Below, piece by piece: positions 1 to 8,565 of a DNA stretch of 32,499 nucleotides (positions are counted from its first letter, which is position 1; each line of letters opens with the position of its first letter). A model generated the notes under the pieces. That model saw only the letters and a list, made by a program, of their open reading frames with translations. It did not search any database and was not told the DNA's origin. Location: NCBI GenBank assembly GCA_020629795.1, contig JAHDCR010000009.1, positions 1-32,499 of the forward strand, in the 5' to 3' direction. The stretch comes from Candidatus Altimarinota bacterium (GTDB lineage: Bacteria; Patescibacteriota; Gracilibacteria; BD1-5; UBA6164). Position numbers and translations under genes: made by a program.

Positions 1-1
1 T

Positions 2-103
2 ATCTATCCAGACATCGCGAGCAAGATGATATTACTTGCCTCACCGTTTCAATGGCTGCTAGATAGAGTTATGTATAAAACGTATAAAAAAGAGATTTGT
101 TAA
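2..103 (+). CDS. C-terminal end of an unrecognised protein (partial)
   Basis: An open frame enters from the left edge and ends at TAA (101-103), giving 33 residues with a basic, aromatic end (…DRVMYKTYKKEIC). The segment ASPFQWLLDRVMY resembles the amphipathic tail of many membrane-associated enzymes, for example some short-chain dehydrogenases, but this is too short to assign. There are no TGA codons in the visible part. The next gene begins 21 bases downstream on the same strand, so the two may share a transcript. Confidence 0.55.
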   Translation: MYPDIASKMILLASPFQWLLDRVMYKTYKKEIC

Positions 104-124
104 TTAATATATAATATTTTTAAT

Positions 125-979
125 ATGAGTATATCTTCTAGTATTATTCTCAAATGACTCCTTGATTGACCTAAGGTTTCAATTTTTTGATGAGTTCATT
201 GAGATGAGCCATCTTGAACTCTTGCAATTAAAAAATTTCTAAAAGATGTTAAACAATGAAAAATTAGTATTTTAAAGGGAGAGATTACTTGTGTATCAGA
301 AGCAAATGAAGAAGCGCTTAAGGTTTCAAAGAGAGAAATTAAAGTAAATCTTAACAGAGTAATATTAGACGAAAATATTTCAGAAGATTGTTACGAAAAT
401 AAAAGAGCTCAGGAACTTAAAAATATTTTAAGAGATTCAGATTTTTTACTAGATTTACATTCTACATCTGGACCATCTATTCCTTTTATGTTTTCGGAAA
501 AACAAAATTTTGATTTAGCATCTAAAATGTGAATTTCTCATATAATAATGGGCTGGTCAGAGCTAGGAGAAGATTTAATATCAGGTGATACAGAAAGTTA
601 TATTAATATGCATTGATGAAAATGATATACTTTTGAAGCTTGAAACCACAATAACCCTCAGTGAAAAGAAGTTGCATACCAAATGTTGCTTAATTTTCTC
701 AGCACAATTTGATGTATTGACGCTTCTTATTTTTCCAAAATTTGAGAAGAAAAACTGTATGTGAATATTAAAGAAGTTTATATTGCTCAAAGTAATGATT
801 TTACATATTGTTTTGATACATATAACTTTCAGAAAATCATGAAAGGAACATGCATTGCAATAGATAATGGTGAGAAAATAGAAGCTTCTTATGATATGAT
901 TTTGATTATGCCTAAGAATCAAGATATAGTTGAAAAGTGAAACGAAGTTTTTTTTATTTGAGAACAAATAATAAAGTAA
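125..979 (+). CDS. Aspartoacylase / succinylglutamate desuccinylase-like zinc hydrolase
   Basis: 284 aa when TGA is read as glycine; 17 TGA codons lie in frame. The N-terminus reads VSIFGGVHGDEPSG: His25 and Glu28 are the first zinc ligands of the AstE/AspA carboxypeptidase-like family. LNR (Asn77-Arg78) matches the substrate-binding Asn-Arg pair, DLHST gives the third zinc ligand His112, and FEAG (Glu171) fits the catalytic glutamate. Five of the six residues around the zinc site that must be glycine for the family are TGA. Family members remove acyl or carboxylate groups from amino acids or small amides; the substrate here is not predictable. The length (about 280-330 aa in the family) is normal. 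The start is the first ATG after the upstream stop, in an AT-rich context with no Shine-Dalgarno sequence. A standalone enzyme of this type in a reduced genome suggests scavenging of acylated amino acids, which is inference. Confidence 0.88.
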
Positions 980-1007
980 TCTATTTTATTAAGATTTTAT
1001 AGTTTTT

Positions 1008-1856
1008 TTATCTTATCTCTTTTCTAATCATCTTCGAATAATTTTCTCAGGCTTGATGCTGCTCAGATAGCTCATTTATAGTGTAATATTCTCTTGCCTC
1101 TGAAAGAGTTAAATCTGTATTTATGAGTCATAAATCATAAGCTATTTCATCACTATGTGAGGGGAGAAAAACTTTTTTCCCCCATTCAATTGGAGTAGCT
1201 TGGTATTCAGCCCTGAGTGAGTTTACGTGAGATAAAATACTAGTAGTACACGTCTTTGTGAGTGTGTTGTAAAACTCTGGAGTCTGTGAGAGGCTCTGCG
1301 CACGCTGCATAACTGAAAGAAATAGCTTTTCAATGTCTTTTTTATCAGCTTTTATAGGATAGAGTATTACTTGGTCCTTTCTATAGTTTGCTCTGAGCTT
1401 AATGAGGTCTTCTTCGTCTCAAACAATATAAACTATCTCGTATTTATTTAAAAGTCATAAAACAGGATGGAAAGATTCTCAGACCTCCTTACGTATTTCA
1501 GCAGAAACTGAAATATATTTTCCGTCATCAAATCAAAAAGAGAGCATAGTATGAGCAAAACCATCGATATCACCAAATGGCTCAATAATATAGTCTACAG
1601 ATGTTACCTGCGCTACATCATATTTTGAGTCATAATATCATTTTTCAAAAGAATCAGTACTTTTGTAACGAAAATTGCGAATATCTTTCATCGTGATAGT
1701 TGTACCTGAAAATGAAATATTAGTAAGTACTTTTTGGTCTTCTTCCCAATTTTTTGTAAGAGAAGGAGTCATGCTTGAGAGGTATATATATAATCCTCAA
1801 CTTATAAAGAGCAAAAAGCTTATAATATATATTAGTGTTTTCATAGAATGTGACAT
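1008..1856 (-). CDS. DUF4105 / Lnb N-terminal periplasmic domain protein
   Basis: 282 aa with TGA as glycine. The N-terminus (MKTLIYIISFLLF followed by GGLYIYL) is one membrane anchor or uncleaved signal. The following domain has the signatures of the DUF4105 family (Lnb N-terminal periplasmic domain): an acidic EPFGDIDGFAHTMLSFG segment with a conserved His, YEIVYIVGDEEDLIKLR, PEFYNTLTKTCTTSIL with the conserved Cys, and DEIAYDLGLI near the end. The Cys and His are the expected catalytic pair of this cysteine-protease-like fold. Three glycines in conserved positions are TGA. The start at 1856 lies 7 bases after the stop of the small membrane protein gene, so the two are probably one operon; an in-frame ATG at 1844 is an equally good start. 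The family is periplasmic or extracytoplasmic; in Lnb it belongs to lipoprotein acyl transfer, but a lone N-terminal domain may act on something else. Confidence 0.8.
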
Positions 1857-1863
1857 GAGGTAT

Positions 1864-2154
1864 TTATTTTTTAAATTTCTTATGAAATATAAGATAATTT
1901 ATTAGAAATCAGAGTAAGACACCTGTGAAAAGACTTATTATAAACGTTGCTCCTATATATCATGCTACATATCAGTAGTTATATAAAAAGTCTTTTTTCT
2001 TTAAAATAAATCAAATGATAACACCTAATATATTTACCTTCGCACATAGTAGGATGCATTTTTTAAATATATTACTTTTAATTGCTCATATTTCTGATTT
2101 TTTGAATACAATACTACATAGAAAAATATCTACAATGAGTAATATAATAGGCAT
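1864..2154 (-). CDS. Small membrane protein, unknown function
   Basis: 96 aa with TGA as glycine (six TGA codons). Three hydrophobic segments are visible: MPIILLIVDIFLCSIVF, a central VNILGVIIGFIL, and a C-terminal pair around YVAGYIGATFIISLFTGVLLGF, ending in basic HKKFKK. No family is recognised. The frame stays open upstream of the ATG as far as the terminator, with plausible hydrophobic residues but no ATG, GTG or TTG, so the true start could be a rarer codon. It sits 7 bases ahead of the DUF4105 gene and is probably translated with it. Confidence 0.6.
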
Positions 2155-2217
2155 GAAATTTTCAAAAGAAATAGTTATATTGAGTATATAAATAAATGGT
2201 AAATATTCAATTAAACT

Positions 2218-2247
2218 AAATAAAGCCCTAGAAATAGGACTTTATTT
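2218..2247 (-). terminator. Terminator downstream of tRNA-Glu
   Basis: On the minus strand AAATAAAGTCCTA and TAGGGCTTTATTT form a 13-bp stem with one G-U pair around a TTTC loop, followed by a U-rich tail. It ends the tRNA transcript and separates it from the small membrane protein gene. The stem is symmetric enough to act in both directions. Confidence 0.75.
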
Positions 2248-2260
2248 TTGAGGTATGTTT

Positions 2261-2335
2261 TGGTATTCCCACGGAGAATCGAACTCCGATCTCAGCCTTG
2301 AGAAGGCCGCATCCTAACCGTTAGACGATGGGAAC
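2261..2335 (-). tRNA. tRNA-Glu (anticodon CUC)
   Basis: The cloverleaf is complete on the minus strand. The acceptor stem GTTCCCA pairs with TGGGAAT (first pair G-U), the D arm contains CTAACGGTTAG, the anticodon loop TTCTCAA carries CTC, and the T arm is CGGAG/TTCGATT/CTCCG. The 3' CCA is encoded (2261-2263). The gene starts only 2 bases after the hairpin that follows rplK and has no obvious promoter of its own, so it may come from an rplK transcript by read-through and processing. It is not the UGA-decoding tRNA-Gly. Confidence 0.95.
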
Positions 2336-2337
2336 AG

Positions 2338-2367
2338 AAAAGAAGAGCTGTGAAACTCTTCTTTTTC
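2338..2367 (-). terminator. Hairpin between rplK and tRNA-Glu
   Basis: AAAAGAAGAG and CTCTTCTTTT form a 10-bp stem with an 8-base loop on the minus strand, 10 bases after the rplK stop. The U tract is short because the tRNA begins almost at once. It may be a leaky terminator or a processing site. Confidence 0.6.
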
Positions 2368-2376
2368 GTGTAGCTA

Positions 2377-2844
2377 TTACGCTGCGAGTTTCGCTCTTAG
2401 TTCAGCAAGAGTCATATCATCGATGTCAGTAGTAACACCTGTTGCTCTCGCAGTACCCATGATAGTTTTCATAGCACCTGCCATGTCATATGCATTTAGA
2501 TCTGGCATTTTTTCCTCAGCAAGTTCTTTTAATTGATCCATATTTAGGTGACCAACTTTATCTTTTTGAGGTACAGCAGAACCTGATTTTAGGTTTAGTT
2601 TACTTTTTACCAGTGTAGATGCAGGTGGTTGTTTTACAACGAATTCAAAAGTTCTATCTTCGTAAACAGTAATTACAACAGGAAGTTTTACTCCCATTTT
2701 ATCTTTTGTTCTTTCGTTGAATTGTGAAGTAAATTCTTGAATAGGTACTCCGTATTGACCGAGAGCAGGACCTACTGGAGGAGCTGGATTAGCTTGCCCA
2801 CCATTAATCTGTAACTTGATATATCCTTTTACGTCTTTTGCCAT
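2377..2844 (-). CDS. rplK: 50S ribosomal protein L11
   Basis: 155 aa. The N-terminal domain begins MAKDVKGYIKLQINGGQANP and contains PPVGPALGQYGVPIQEF, the proline-rich segment that contacts thiostrepton and release factors. The C-terminal rRNA-binding domain contains KQPPAST and GTARATGV. L11 binds the GTPase-associated centre of 23S rRNA. It is slightly longer than the usual 140-145 aa because of an alanine/leucine-rich C-terminal extension. All glycines are GGN; no TGA is used, unlike most neighbours. The usual partners nusG and rplA are not adjacent: the gene sits between a TspO-like gene and tRNA-Glu. There is no Shine-Dalgarno sequence before ATG 2844. Confidence 0.98.
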   Translation of the reverse strand: MAKDVKGYIKLQINGGQANPAPPVGPALGQYGVPIQEFTSQFNERTKDKMGVKLPVVITVYEDRTFEFVVKQPPASTLVKSKLNLKSGSAVPQKDKVGHLNMDQLKELAEEKMPDLNAYDMAGAMKTIMGTARATGVTTDIDDMTLAELRAKLAA

Positions 2845-2889
2845 AATGGTTATAATTATTTAATTAAAAACTCTATTTCTCCACTTTGA

Positions 2890-2973
2890 CTAAAGAGGAG
2901 ATGCCTGAAAGGCAGAGGGGATTTTGATTGAAAAATATAGATATTTTTTAATAGTGACGGAATACTGGGTCAT
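2890..2973 (-). other. Possible 27-codon leader ORF ahead of rplK
   Basis: The minus strand has ATG (2973), 27 codons (MTQYSVTIKKYLYF…) and TAG, ending 45 bases before the rplK start. The ATG is preceded by GGGGGAG, the only Shine-Dalgarno-like string before any start candidate in the window. A short hairpin (TGCCT/AGGCA around TTC) lies near its end. The peptide matches nothing I know, and the codons are not convincing. It may be a chance ORF in the rplK leader. The rest of 2845-3072 shows only AT-rich spacer. Confidence 0.2.
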
Positions 2974-3072
2974 CGTATCTCCCCCAAATATATATATTTT
3001 TGCCTGCGTCCCTGATGAAACGAGGACTTTAGAAGCGCGAGGATTTTACAGAAAACACCTATAATTGCAAAT

Positions 3073-3768
3073 TTATTTTCTGATTCCAAAATAGCTATAG
3101 GCAAGAGCCACAACAGATCAAAGTATTCAAAATCAAGCAGCAGTTTGTATAATAATATTTTCTTGTCATAGAATGATTCATACAAGTGCCCAGACTAGTA
3201 CGAGTGCTGGTAAATAACTCTTGAATTTAAATATAAAATAAAAATTAAGGAGCGTCCCCAGTAAAATAGAGAGGAGTGTAAGCTCTATAGGGTAAAAATA
3301 GATATCATAAGATACCAAAACAAGATGTAGATTAGCAAGAGATGCTATCACTATCCATCATAGAAATAAATCTGCTACAATTTTAAAGAGAGGAGATTCT
3401 TTCCTGCTTTCATAAAATAATATCATGAGTAAGTAGAGAACTCAAACTATTACTATTAGACTTGTTCCCGTGAGTAAAAACTGCGATGGTATAAGCCAGA
3501 GAGAAGAGAGGATTTGAGCAGCTCAAAGTATAATCGAGTTTCGACGACTAATTTTTATATTTCACAGAGCCTGCAATACTCACAGTCCAATCCAAGAAAG
3601 GTAAATAACACTCCAAATACTAAATGTGTAGGTAGCAGGAACTATGAGTGTAGGGTAGAGAGCTGAAACCTCTCATTGATTCAAAAAGCCTATGGGAATG
3701 ACTGAGGCAAGTCCTGAAAATATAACAGAAACTATTGCTGAAACTAGTAAAATATAGGATGTTTGCAT
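3073..3768 (-). CDS. TspO/MBR-like (tryptophan-rich sensory protein family) membrane protein
   Basis: 231 aa with TGA as glycine (about ten TGA codons). It is almost entirely hydrophobic, with seven or eight membrane segments and a basic FGIRK end. The segment VPATYTFSIWSVIYLSW matches the signature around the first loop and second helix of the long, about 230-270 aa TspO-related proteins, as does the preceding IPIGFLNQGEVSALYP. TspO proteins bind porphyrins and other hydrophobic ligands; the role of the long variant is unknown. It begins 67 bases after the virB4-like stop on the same strand, so read-through from that gene is possible. The assignment rests on one signature region; treat the function as open. 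Confidence 0.62.
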
Positions 3769-3834
3769 AGATGGTAATTATAAAATAACAGATAGCTATA
3801 TCTTAGCAAAAAATCGTATAAAAAATGTAAGAAT

Positions 3835-5709
3835 CTATCTATTTGGATCACTGCTTACAATTTGCTCTTCGTAGAATGAAGCCACCACTTGTATACCAAC
3901 ATGTTCAGCCCCAGCAAAAAATAAACCTTGACCTACAGCAGAATTTAAAAGAATATATTTTTCTTGTTCTGTGAGTTTAAATATATGCTGTAGTGCATCT
4001 ATAGAAGCAGAAGATTGTTTTAACAATACTTGAATTGAAGAGTTGGTTATGATAGGTTTTCCATATGCGCTTCCGGCAAAATCCTCAACATCTTGCGTTA
4101 TAGTAGTGATACCAAGATTATATTTACGAGCACGTTTTACGAGTCCAAAAAGAAACTTTGCCGAGTCATCATGTTGCATGATATTCCAGGCTTCATCAAC
4201 AACAAGAATACGTTTTTTATTAGAGCTTCGAACCATGTTCCAAATATAATTCAGTATTACATACATAGTTGTAGGACGGAGTACATCATCGAGGTCACGT
4301 ACTGAAAATACTTGAAGTCATTCTTTGAGATCTATATTTGTACGTTTTGAGAAAATTCACGCAAAAATCCCAGAAGTATATTTTTCCATACGAATTACAA
4401 GAGACTTAGCTCCGTCCATAGTATCTAAAACATCTTGCAGGTCTTGCATGATAGGTATTTCTTTCCCGATAATACTATCATCCTCTATTGTTATTCCTTT
4501 GAGTGAATACGCTGTTATAATTGCTTTTTCCATGATTGATTCTTCCTCTGGAGTGAGTTTTCCAAGTAGGAGATTCATAAGTCCGAGCAGGTTGATAACA
4601 GCTGATCTGAGGAGATCACCAGGTTTTTCATCATGGTCTTTCATTCCCATTGGGAGATCAAATGGATTAATTCGCTCGTTTGAGTTGAGTGATACGTCGA
4701 GATAGCTTCCTCCTACAGTATCTACGAGAGGTCTATACTCATTTTCAGGATCAATTACGATCACATCTATCCCCATCATAAGCATCCTAAGTACTTCGAG
4801 TTTTACAGCAAATGACTTACCAGAACCAGATTTGGCAAATACTACCATATTTGCGTTTTCACTTTTAAATCTATCATAGAGTATGAGAGAGTTATTGTGC
4901 GTATTTACTCAGTAGAGTATACCATCATCATGTGATAGAGTGCTTGATGAAAATGGAAAAGTTGTTGAAAGTCCTCCAGTTGATATATTTCTATAAACTC
5001 CAAGCTCGTCTTTTGCAAAAGGGCCTGTAGCTATAAATCATTGCTCTGCCCTGAGGAATGATTGTTTTTGTAATACATTTCTACCAGCCAAGATAGTTTC
5101 GATATCTTTTCAGATTCGAGTGAGTTTTTCTTCGCTATCAGCATATACAGTGATGTAGAGTCCCATATGGAAATATTTTTCCATACCTCTAGTAAGTTTT
5201 GCTCGTAGTTCTTCTACATCTTGAATTTGAGCCTCAAGTCCTGGGTCATTAATGAGTCATTTTTCTGCATTGATACTACGCTCTGAGTGGAGCTGCGTCA
5301 ATCTCTTGCGTAAGTATTTTTGTACAAAGGCAGATTCAATAGGGTAGACGTACAAACTCATATCAAACTTAACATCCCAATTAATTACTGGAGAGAGCCA
5401 GTTTCACTCTAAGAAATTTGGATATGAGTATACAAAAAATGTTTTTGCGTAGGTATTATTGATACGAATTTTATCATTATGTACCTTCATAAATGCAGGA
5501 GCAATAGCATCTTTGATATATGCAAGAGCCTCTTTATAATCTTTTTCTGCTGAAAGGATTCATTTTTTTTCAGCATTCTTAGCAGCCTCTTCTGACTTAC
5601 TAGATTTTTTACTTTTGCTTTTAGACGTTTCTGGTGTAGGTAAAAATCAGCTTACATCTCATGTATATCTATGTTTTACAAGCTCGATAAGCTTTTCTTG
5701 ATTGGCCAA
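3835..5709 (-). CDS. virB4: VirB4/TraC-type conjugation (type IV secretion) ATPase
   Basis: 624 aa with TGA as glycine. Walker A is AKSGSGKS (about residues 292-299), followed by VIVIDPENEY, the typical VirB4 element, and RILVVDEAWNIM (Walker B, Asp505-Glu506) and TTITQDVEDF, the 'TQD' motif. The N-terminal half contains a Lys/Ser/Glu-rich linker near residues 25-50 and the VirB4 N-terminal domain. The frame has an in-frame TAA just upstream and no ATG until well inside the domain, so translation must begin at TTG 5709 or another non-ATG codon. VirB4 energises assembly of type IV secretion machines. No other VirB gene is in the window; orphan VirB4-like ATPases are common in CPR genomes. It ends in TAG and the TspO-like gene follows. 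Confidence 0.9.
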
Positions 5710-5797
5710 ATTATTTTAGTATAAAAAAACTAATATTTGGCTTTATACTACTGCGGGCTGCATTATTGTAAAGAGACTTAGCGAGAGTCTGCTTTAC
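5706..5797 (-). promoter_or_regulatory. Structured leader of the virB4-like gene
   Basis: Two inverted repeats lie between the PP2C terminator and the TTG start. The proximal one (5706-5740) pairs CCAAATATTAGT with ACTAAAATAATTTGG imperfectly and includes the TTG start codon in its base. The distal one (5768-5797) pairs GTAAAG-AGACT with AGTCT-CTTTAC with a one-base bulge. A translational or transcriptional control role is inference. Confidence 0.35.
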
Positions 5798-5802
5798 AAG
5801 AC

Positions 5803-5831
5803 AAAAAAAAGAGGATTTATAATATTCCTCT
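5803..5831 (-). terminator. Terminator after the membrane PP2C gene
   Basis: On the minus strand AGAGGA pairs with TCCTCT across a 10-base loop and is followed by a run of eight T, 15 bases after the TAA of the phosphatase gene. It is a standard intrinsic terminator with a short stem. Confidence 0.75.
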
Positions 5832-5845
5832 AATTTTTTACTCAT

Positions 5846-7051
5846 TTATTTCGTCCATTTCCATTCTGTGATAAAGTCTTCTGTCATTTCTTCACTGCAG
5901 TCATCAGATTCAATATATTGAGCTGATTCATATTGAATAGTAGCAAGTGTGATATCGTCTAATTGAAGATGTTTGTATCACATAAATTGAGAGAGTGTGA
6001 TTGAGATATTTTTAAAAATACTTCGTGCAGTCTTGATCCTATGGGGTCAGATTTCTGGTGATGATTCAATTGTTCTTACAAGTAAGTCTTCTCAGAACAT
6101 ATTCTCATTTCCATCTCTTTTACTTTGATTGATTGCTTCAGTGATACCATCAGAGTAGAGAACTATAACATCATTTGGTTCAAATGCTATTTCTCGCTCT
6201 TTTAGGAGTTTATGAATATTTTTTGTCATTCATAAAGCAACTCATCCAGATTTTATCTTATGACACTTTTGCTCTTTGTGTTTATAAATCATCAGATATT
6301 CATGACCGGCTCAGGTCATATACATTTTTTGAGTCTTGTCGTTCCACCTGATCATTAGCATACTCATGAGGAGATTAGCCTTAACGCGAGGTTTAATAAT
6401 ATCATTTGTAAGGGCTAATATATGATTTCATTTATCAGTTACTTTAGCGTATCAACTTACAAGAGCATTCACCATCATCATTATAAAACCAGCTCATACT
6501 CAGTGTCCCGTTGCATCTCATACATATATATAATGATTATCTCACTGCGTAATAACATCATAACTATCTCATCCAATCTCTCAAGCGGGGATAGACTTTG
6601 CAACAATTTGCAAGTGAGGAACTTTATGTAGCTTCTTGTCTAAAAGTTTTCATTGTATTTCACCAGCAAGATTTACCTCTGATTTTATTTCTTTTCCATG
6701 CAAAAATTCAGACTTGATATGTTTGAGTGTTCCAAGTGTTTTTGTAAAAAATAATAGTATGTAGTTGAGGTGTGGATTAGTGGTTTTGTAGGACAGAATA
6801 TCATTATCTTTTAATGAACCAACGAGAAATCTCTTTATTGTATATTCCAGCTTATTTATTGGTGTATCGTAGAAATAGAAAACAATTCATTTTACGACAA
6901 TAAACGAAATAATACTAAAAATAGATCAAACAAAAAACCAGAACAATAAGCTTGACTCTGGGAGTAATGAATGCAAATATGACATCCCAAAAATACTCAA
7001 AAATATTGAAATAAATATGAGTAAACTACTTATGTATTTTGCGTATTTCAT
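5846..7051 (-). CDS. Membrane-anchored SpoIIE/RsbU-type PP2C serine phosphatase
   Basis: 401 aa with TGA as glycine. Two N-terminal membrane segments (about residues 7-24 and 34-55) are followed by a linker helix region. The catalytic domain starts with SIPAGEIGGDSYD (155-165; the metal-binding Asp is in GGDSYD). It continues with YVGDATGHGVGAGF (176-189), MTGAGHEYLMIY, DVIVLYSDGITEA (294-306) and QLDDITLA, whose Asp pair (365-366) completes the Mn/Mg site. Most of these motif glycines are TGA. Such phosphatases dephosphorylate serine/threonine on anti-anti-sigma-like or other regulatory proteins. No STAS, anti-sigma or kinase gene is nearby, so its partner is unknown. It faces ftsA head to head across a 240-base spacer. 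The start is ATG 7051, without a Shine-Dalgarno sequence. Confidence 0.92.
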
Positions 7052-7131
7052 AATATTTAAAATAACTACTTCCTAAATTTTATCATTCTTTTTTTATTAT
7101 TGCAACAAAAGGGGGTATATTTTTTGTTTTT

Positions 7132-7154
7132 AACAGGACTTGAGTAAGTCTGTT
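7132..7154. other. Hairpin between PP2C and ftsA starts
   Basis: AACA-G-GACTT pairs with AAGTC-TGTT around GAGT, a 9-bp stem with one bulged G. No U tract follows on either strand, so it is not a terminator. It overlaps the left edge of the proposed ftsA promoter and could be an operator, which is a guess. Confidence 0.3.
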
Positions 7155-7181
7155 TGATTCCCATTTTAATGAGCTTATAAT
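7154..7181 (+). promoter_or_regulatory. Candidate promoter for ftsA-ftsZ
   Basis: TTGATT (7154-7159) and TATAAT (7176-7181) are separated by 16 bases, close to the sigma-70 consensus. Transcription would begin near 7188 and give a leader of about 100 bases before the ftsA ATG. Confidence 0.5.
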
Positions 7182-7208
7182 TTAATCACGTTCTAGAAAT
7201 GAAAAAAA

Positions 7209-7242
7209 TACTATCTCTAGCTTTTAAGCCAATTAGATAGTA
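7209..7242 (+). promoter_or_regulatory. Hairpin in the ftsA leader
   Basis: TACTATCT and AGATAGTA form an 8-bp perfect stem, with a small inner GCTT/AAGC hairpin in the loop. On the plus strand an A run follows; on the minus strand a run of seven T follows, so it could stop antisense transcription toward the PP2C gene. Its role is uncertain. Confidence 0.35.
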
Positions 7243-7291
7243 CAAAAAAACTGAACACTGATGTATTAATTTTTTATCCAACTACCAAATA

Positions 7292-8524
7292 ATGGCCTGA
7301 GAAAATATCATTACTTCCATAGATATAGGAACCTCTAAAATCCGAACTCTCATTGGAAGTTTTGCAGAGGAAAAAACAAGAGATTTTCATGTCTTGGGTG
7401 TATGAGCAGCAAACTCGTATGCAATTAGAAAATGAAATATACTTGATATGGAAGAGTTTAAATCTAATTTAGATTCTTCGCTTGAAGAAGCAGAAAAAAT
7501 GTCAGGAGAGCAAGTCACTGGTGTAAATCTTTCTTTCAATTCATCATCATTTGATGTAGTAACAAGTAAATGAATCATTGCTGTTTCTGGTGATGAAATA
7601 TCATGAGAAGATATTGATAGGGTTTTAGATATGGCTCGAAATGGAGTCGATCTTCCTAATAGAGAAATCCTAAAAGTTGTTCCTGAATACTTTATTGTTG
7701 ATCTAGAAGAAGGAGTGAAAAATCCTATCGGAATGTCAGCTCGTAAGTTAGAAGTCGTAGCAAATATATTCTCAATGAATAAAAACATTCTTGGGAATAT
7801 GAAAAAAGCTGTAGCGGATGTTGGGATAGAAATATACGACATTTTCCCAAATCTTCTCACAAGTGCAGAATGAGTTCTCACAAAGAGACAAAAAGAACTA
7901 TGAGTTGTATGTATAGATGTTGGAGCTTCTACAACGTGAGTTACAGTGTACGAGGAATGAGTTTTAAAGTTTTCTACTGTTATACCTATTGGGTGAGACA
8001 GTGTAACAAATGATATTGCTCTATGAGCGAGGACTTCGATAGATATTGCAGAGTCAATGAAACTATCACATGCAGTAGTATGACTGAGCGAAGAAACAGA
8101 CAAAGAGCATGAAATTCAACTTAGTGAGATTTCTAGTAGTGAAGAAGGTACTATATCAAATATATATCTTTCTCAAATTGTTACAGCAAGATATGAAGAA
8201 ATATTTTGATTTGTCACTTCTGAGCTAAAAAAGATTTGAAGAGATGGAATGCTTCCAGAAGGAGCTATTTTAGTATGAGGTGCTGTGAAGCAGCGATGAT
8301 TAATAGATACAGCAAAAAGAGTTCTTAGACTTCCAGTATTTATAGGACTCCCAGTAGAAAAAGAATCACTGACTGAAACCTCTATTTCAGATCCAGTATA
8401 TGCATGAGTTGTCTGAAATCTTATTTTATGAAATAGGTATGGAAGAAGAGGGAATGCATTAAGTATAAATTTAGGATGAATATTTTCTTCGATTGCAAAA
8501 GCATTTAAGAAAATACTTCCATAA
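7292..8524 (+). CDS. ftsA: Cell division protein FtsA (actin-like)
   Basis: 410 aa with TGA as glycine. The actin-type ATPase motifs are in order: SIDIGTSK (phosphate 1, residues 9-16), IDVGASTTGVTVYEEG (phosphate 2, from about 208), VIPIGGDSVTND, and VGGAVKQRG (adenosine motif, about 328-336). The C-terminus IFSSIAKAFKKILP is the amphipathic helix that binds the membrane. TGA encodes glycines inside the phosphate-2 and GGDS motifs and in the adenosine motif. FtsA tethers FtsZ filaments to the membrane at the septum. ftsZ follows after 41 bases, the usual order. ATG 7292 is followed by GCC-TGA; no Shine-Dalgarno sequence is present. Confidence 0.96.
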
Positions 8525-8565
8525 ACCAGAAAAAATTTTAACAATTACATTTTATTATAAAACAT

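Noticed and set aside
581-967. Minus-strand open frame opposite the aspartoacylase-like gene
   Set aside because: It is rich in Phe, Ile and Ser without any family pattern; the plus strand carries the complete zinc enzyme.
2845-3072. A structured non-coding RNA in the rplK leader
   Set aside because: Only short, unrelated hairpins are visible; no match to known RNA families can be argued from the sequence.
7387-8103. Long antisense open frame opposite ftsA
   Set aside because: It is a by-product of ftsA codon usage (Ser/Thr-rich shadow) with no family signal or start context; ftsA is unambiguous.
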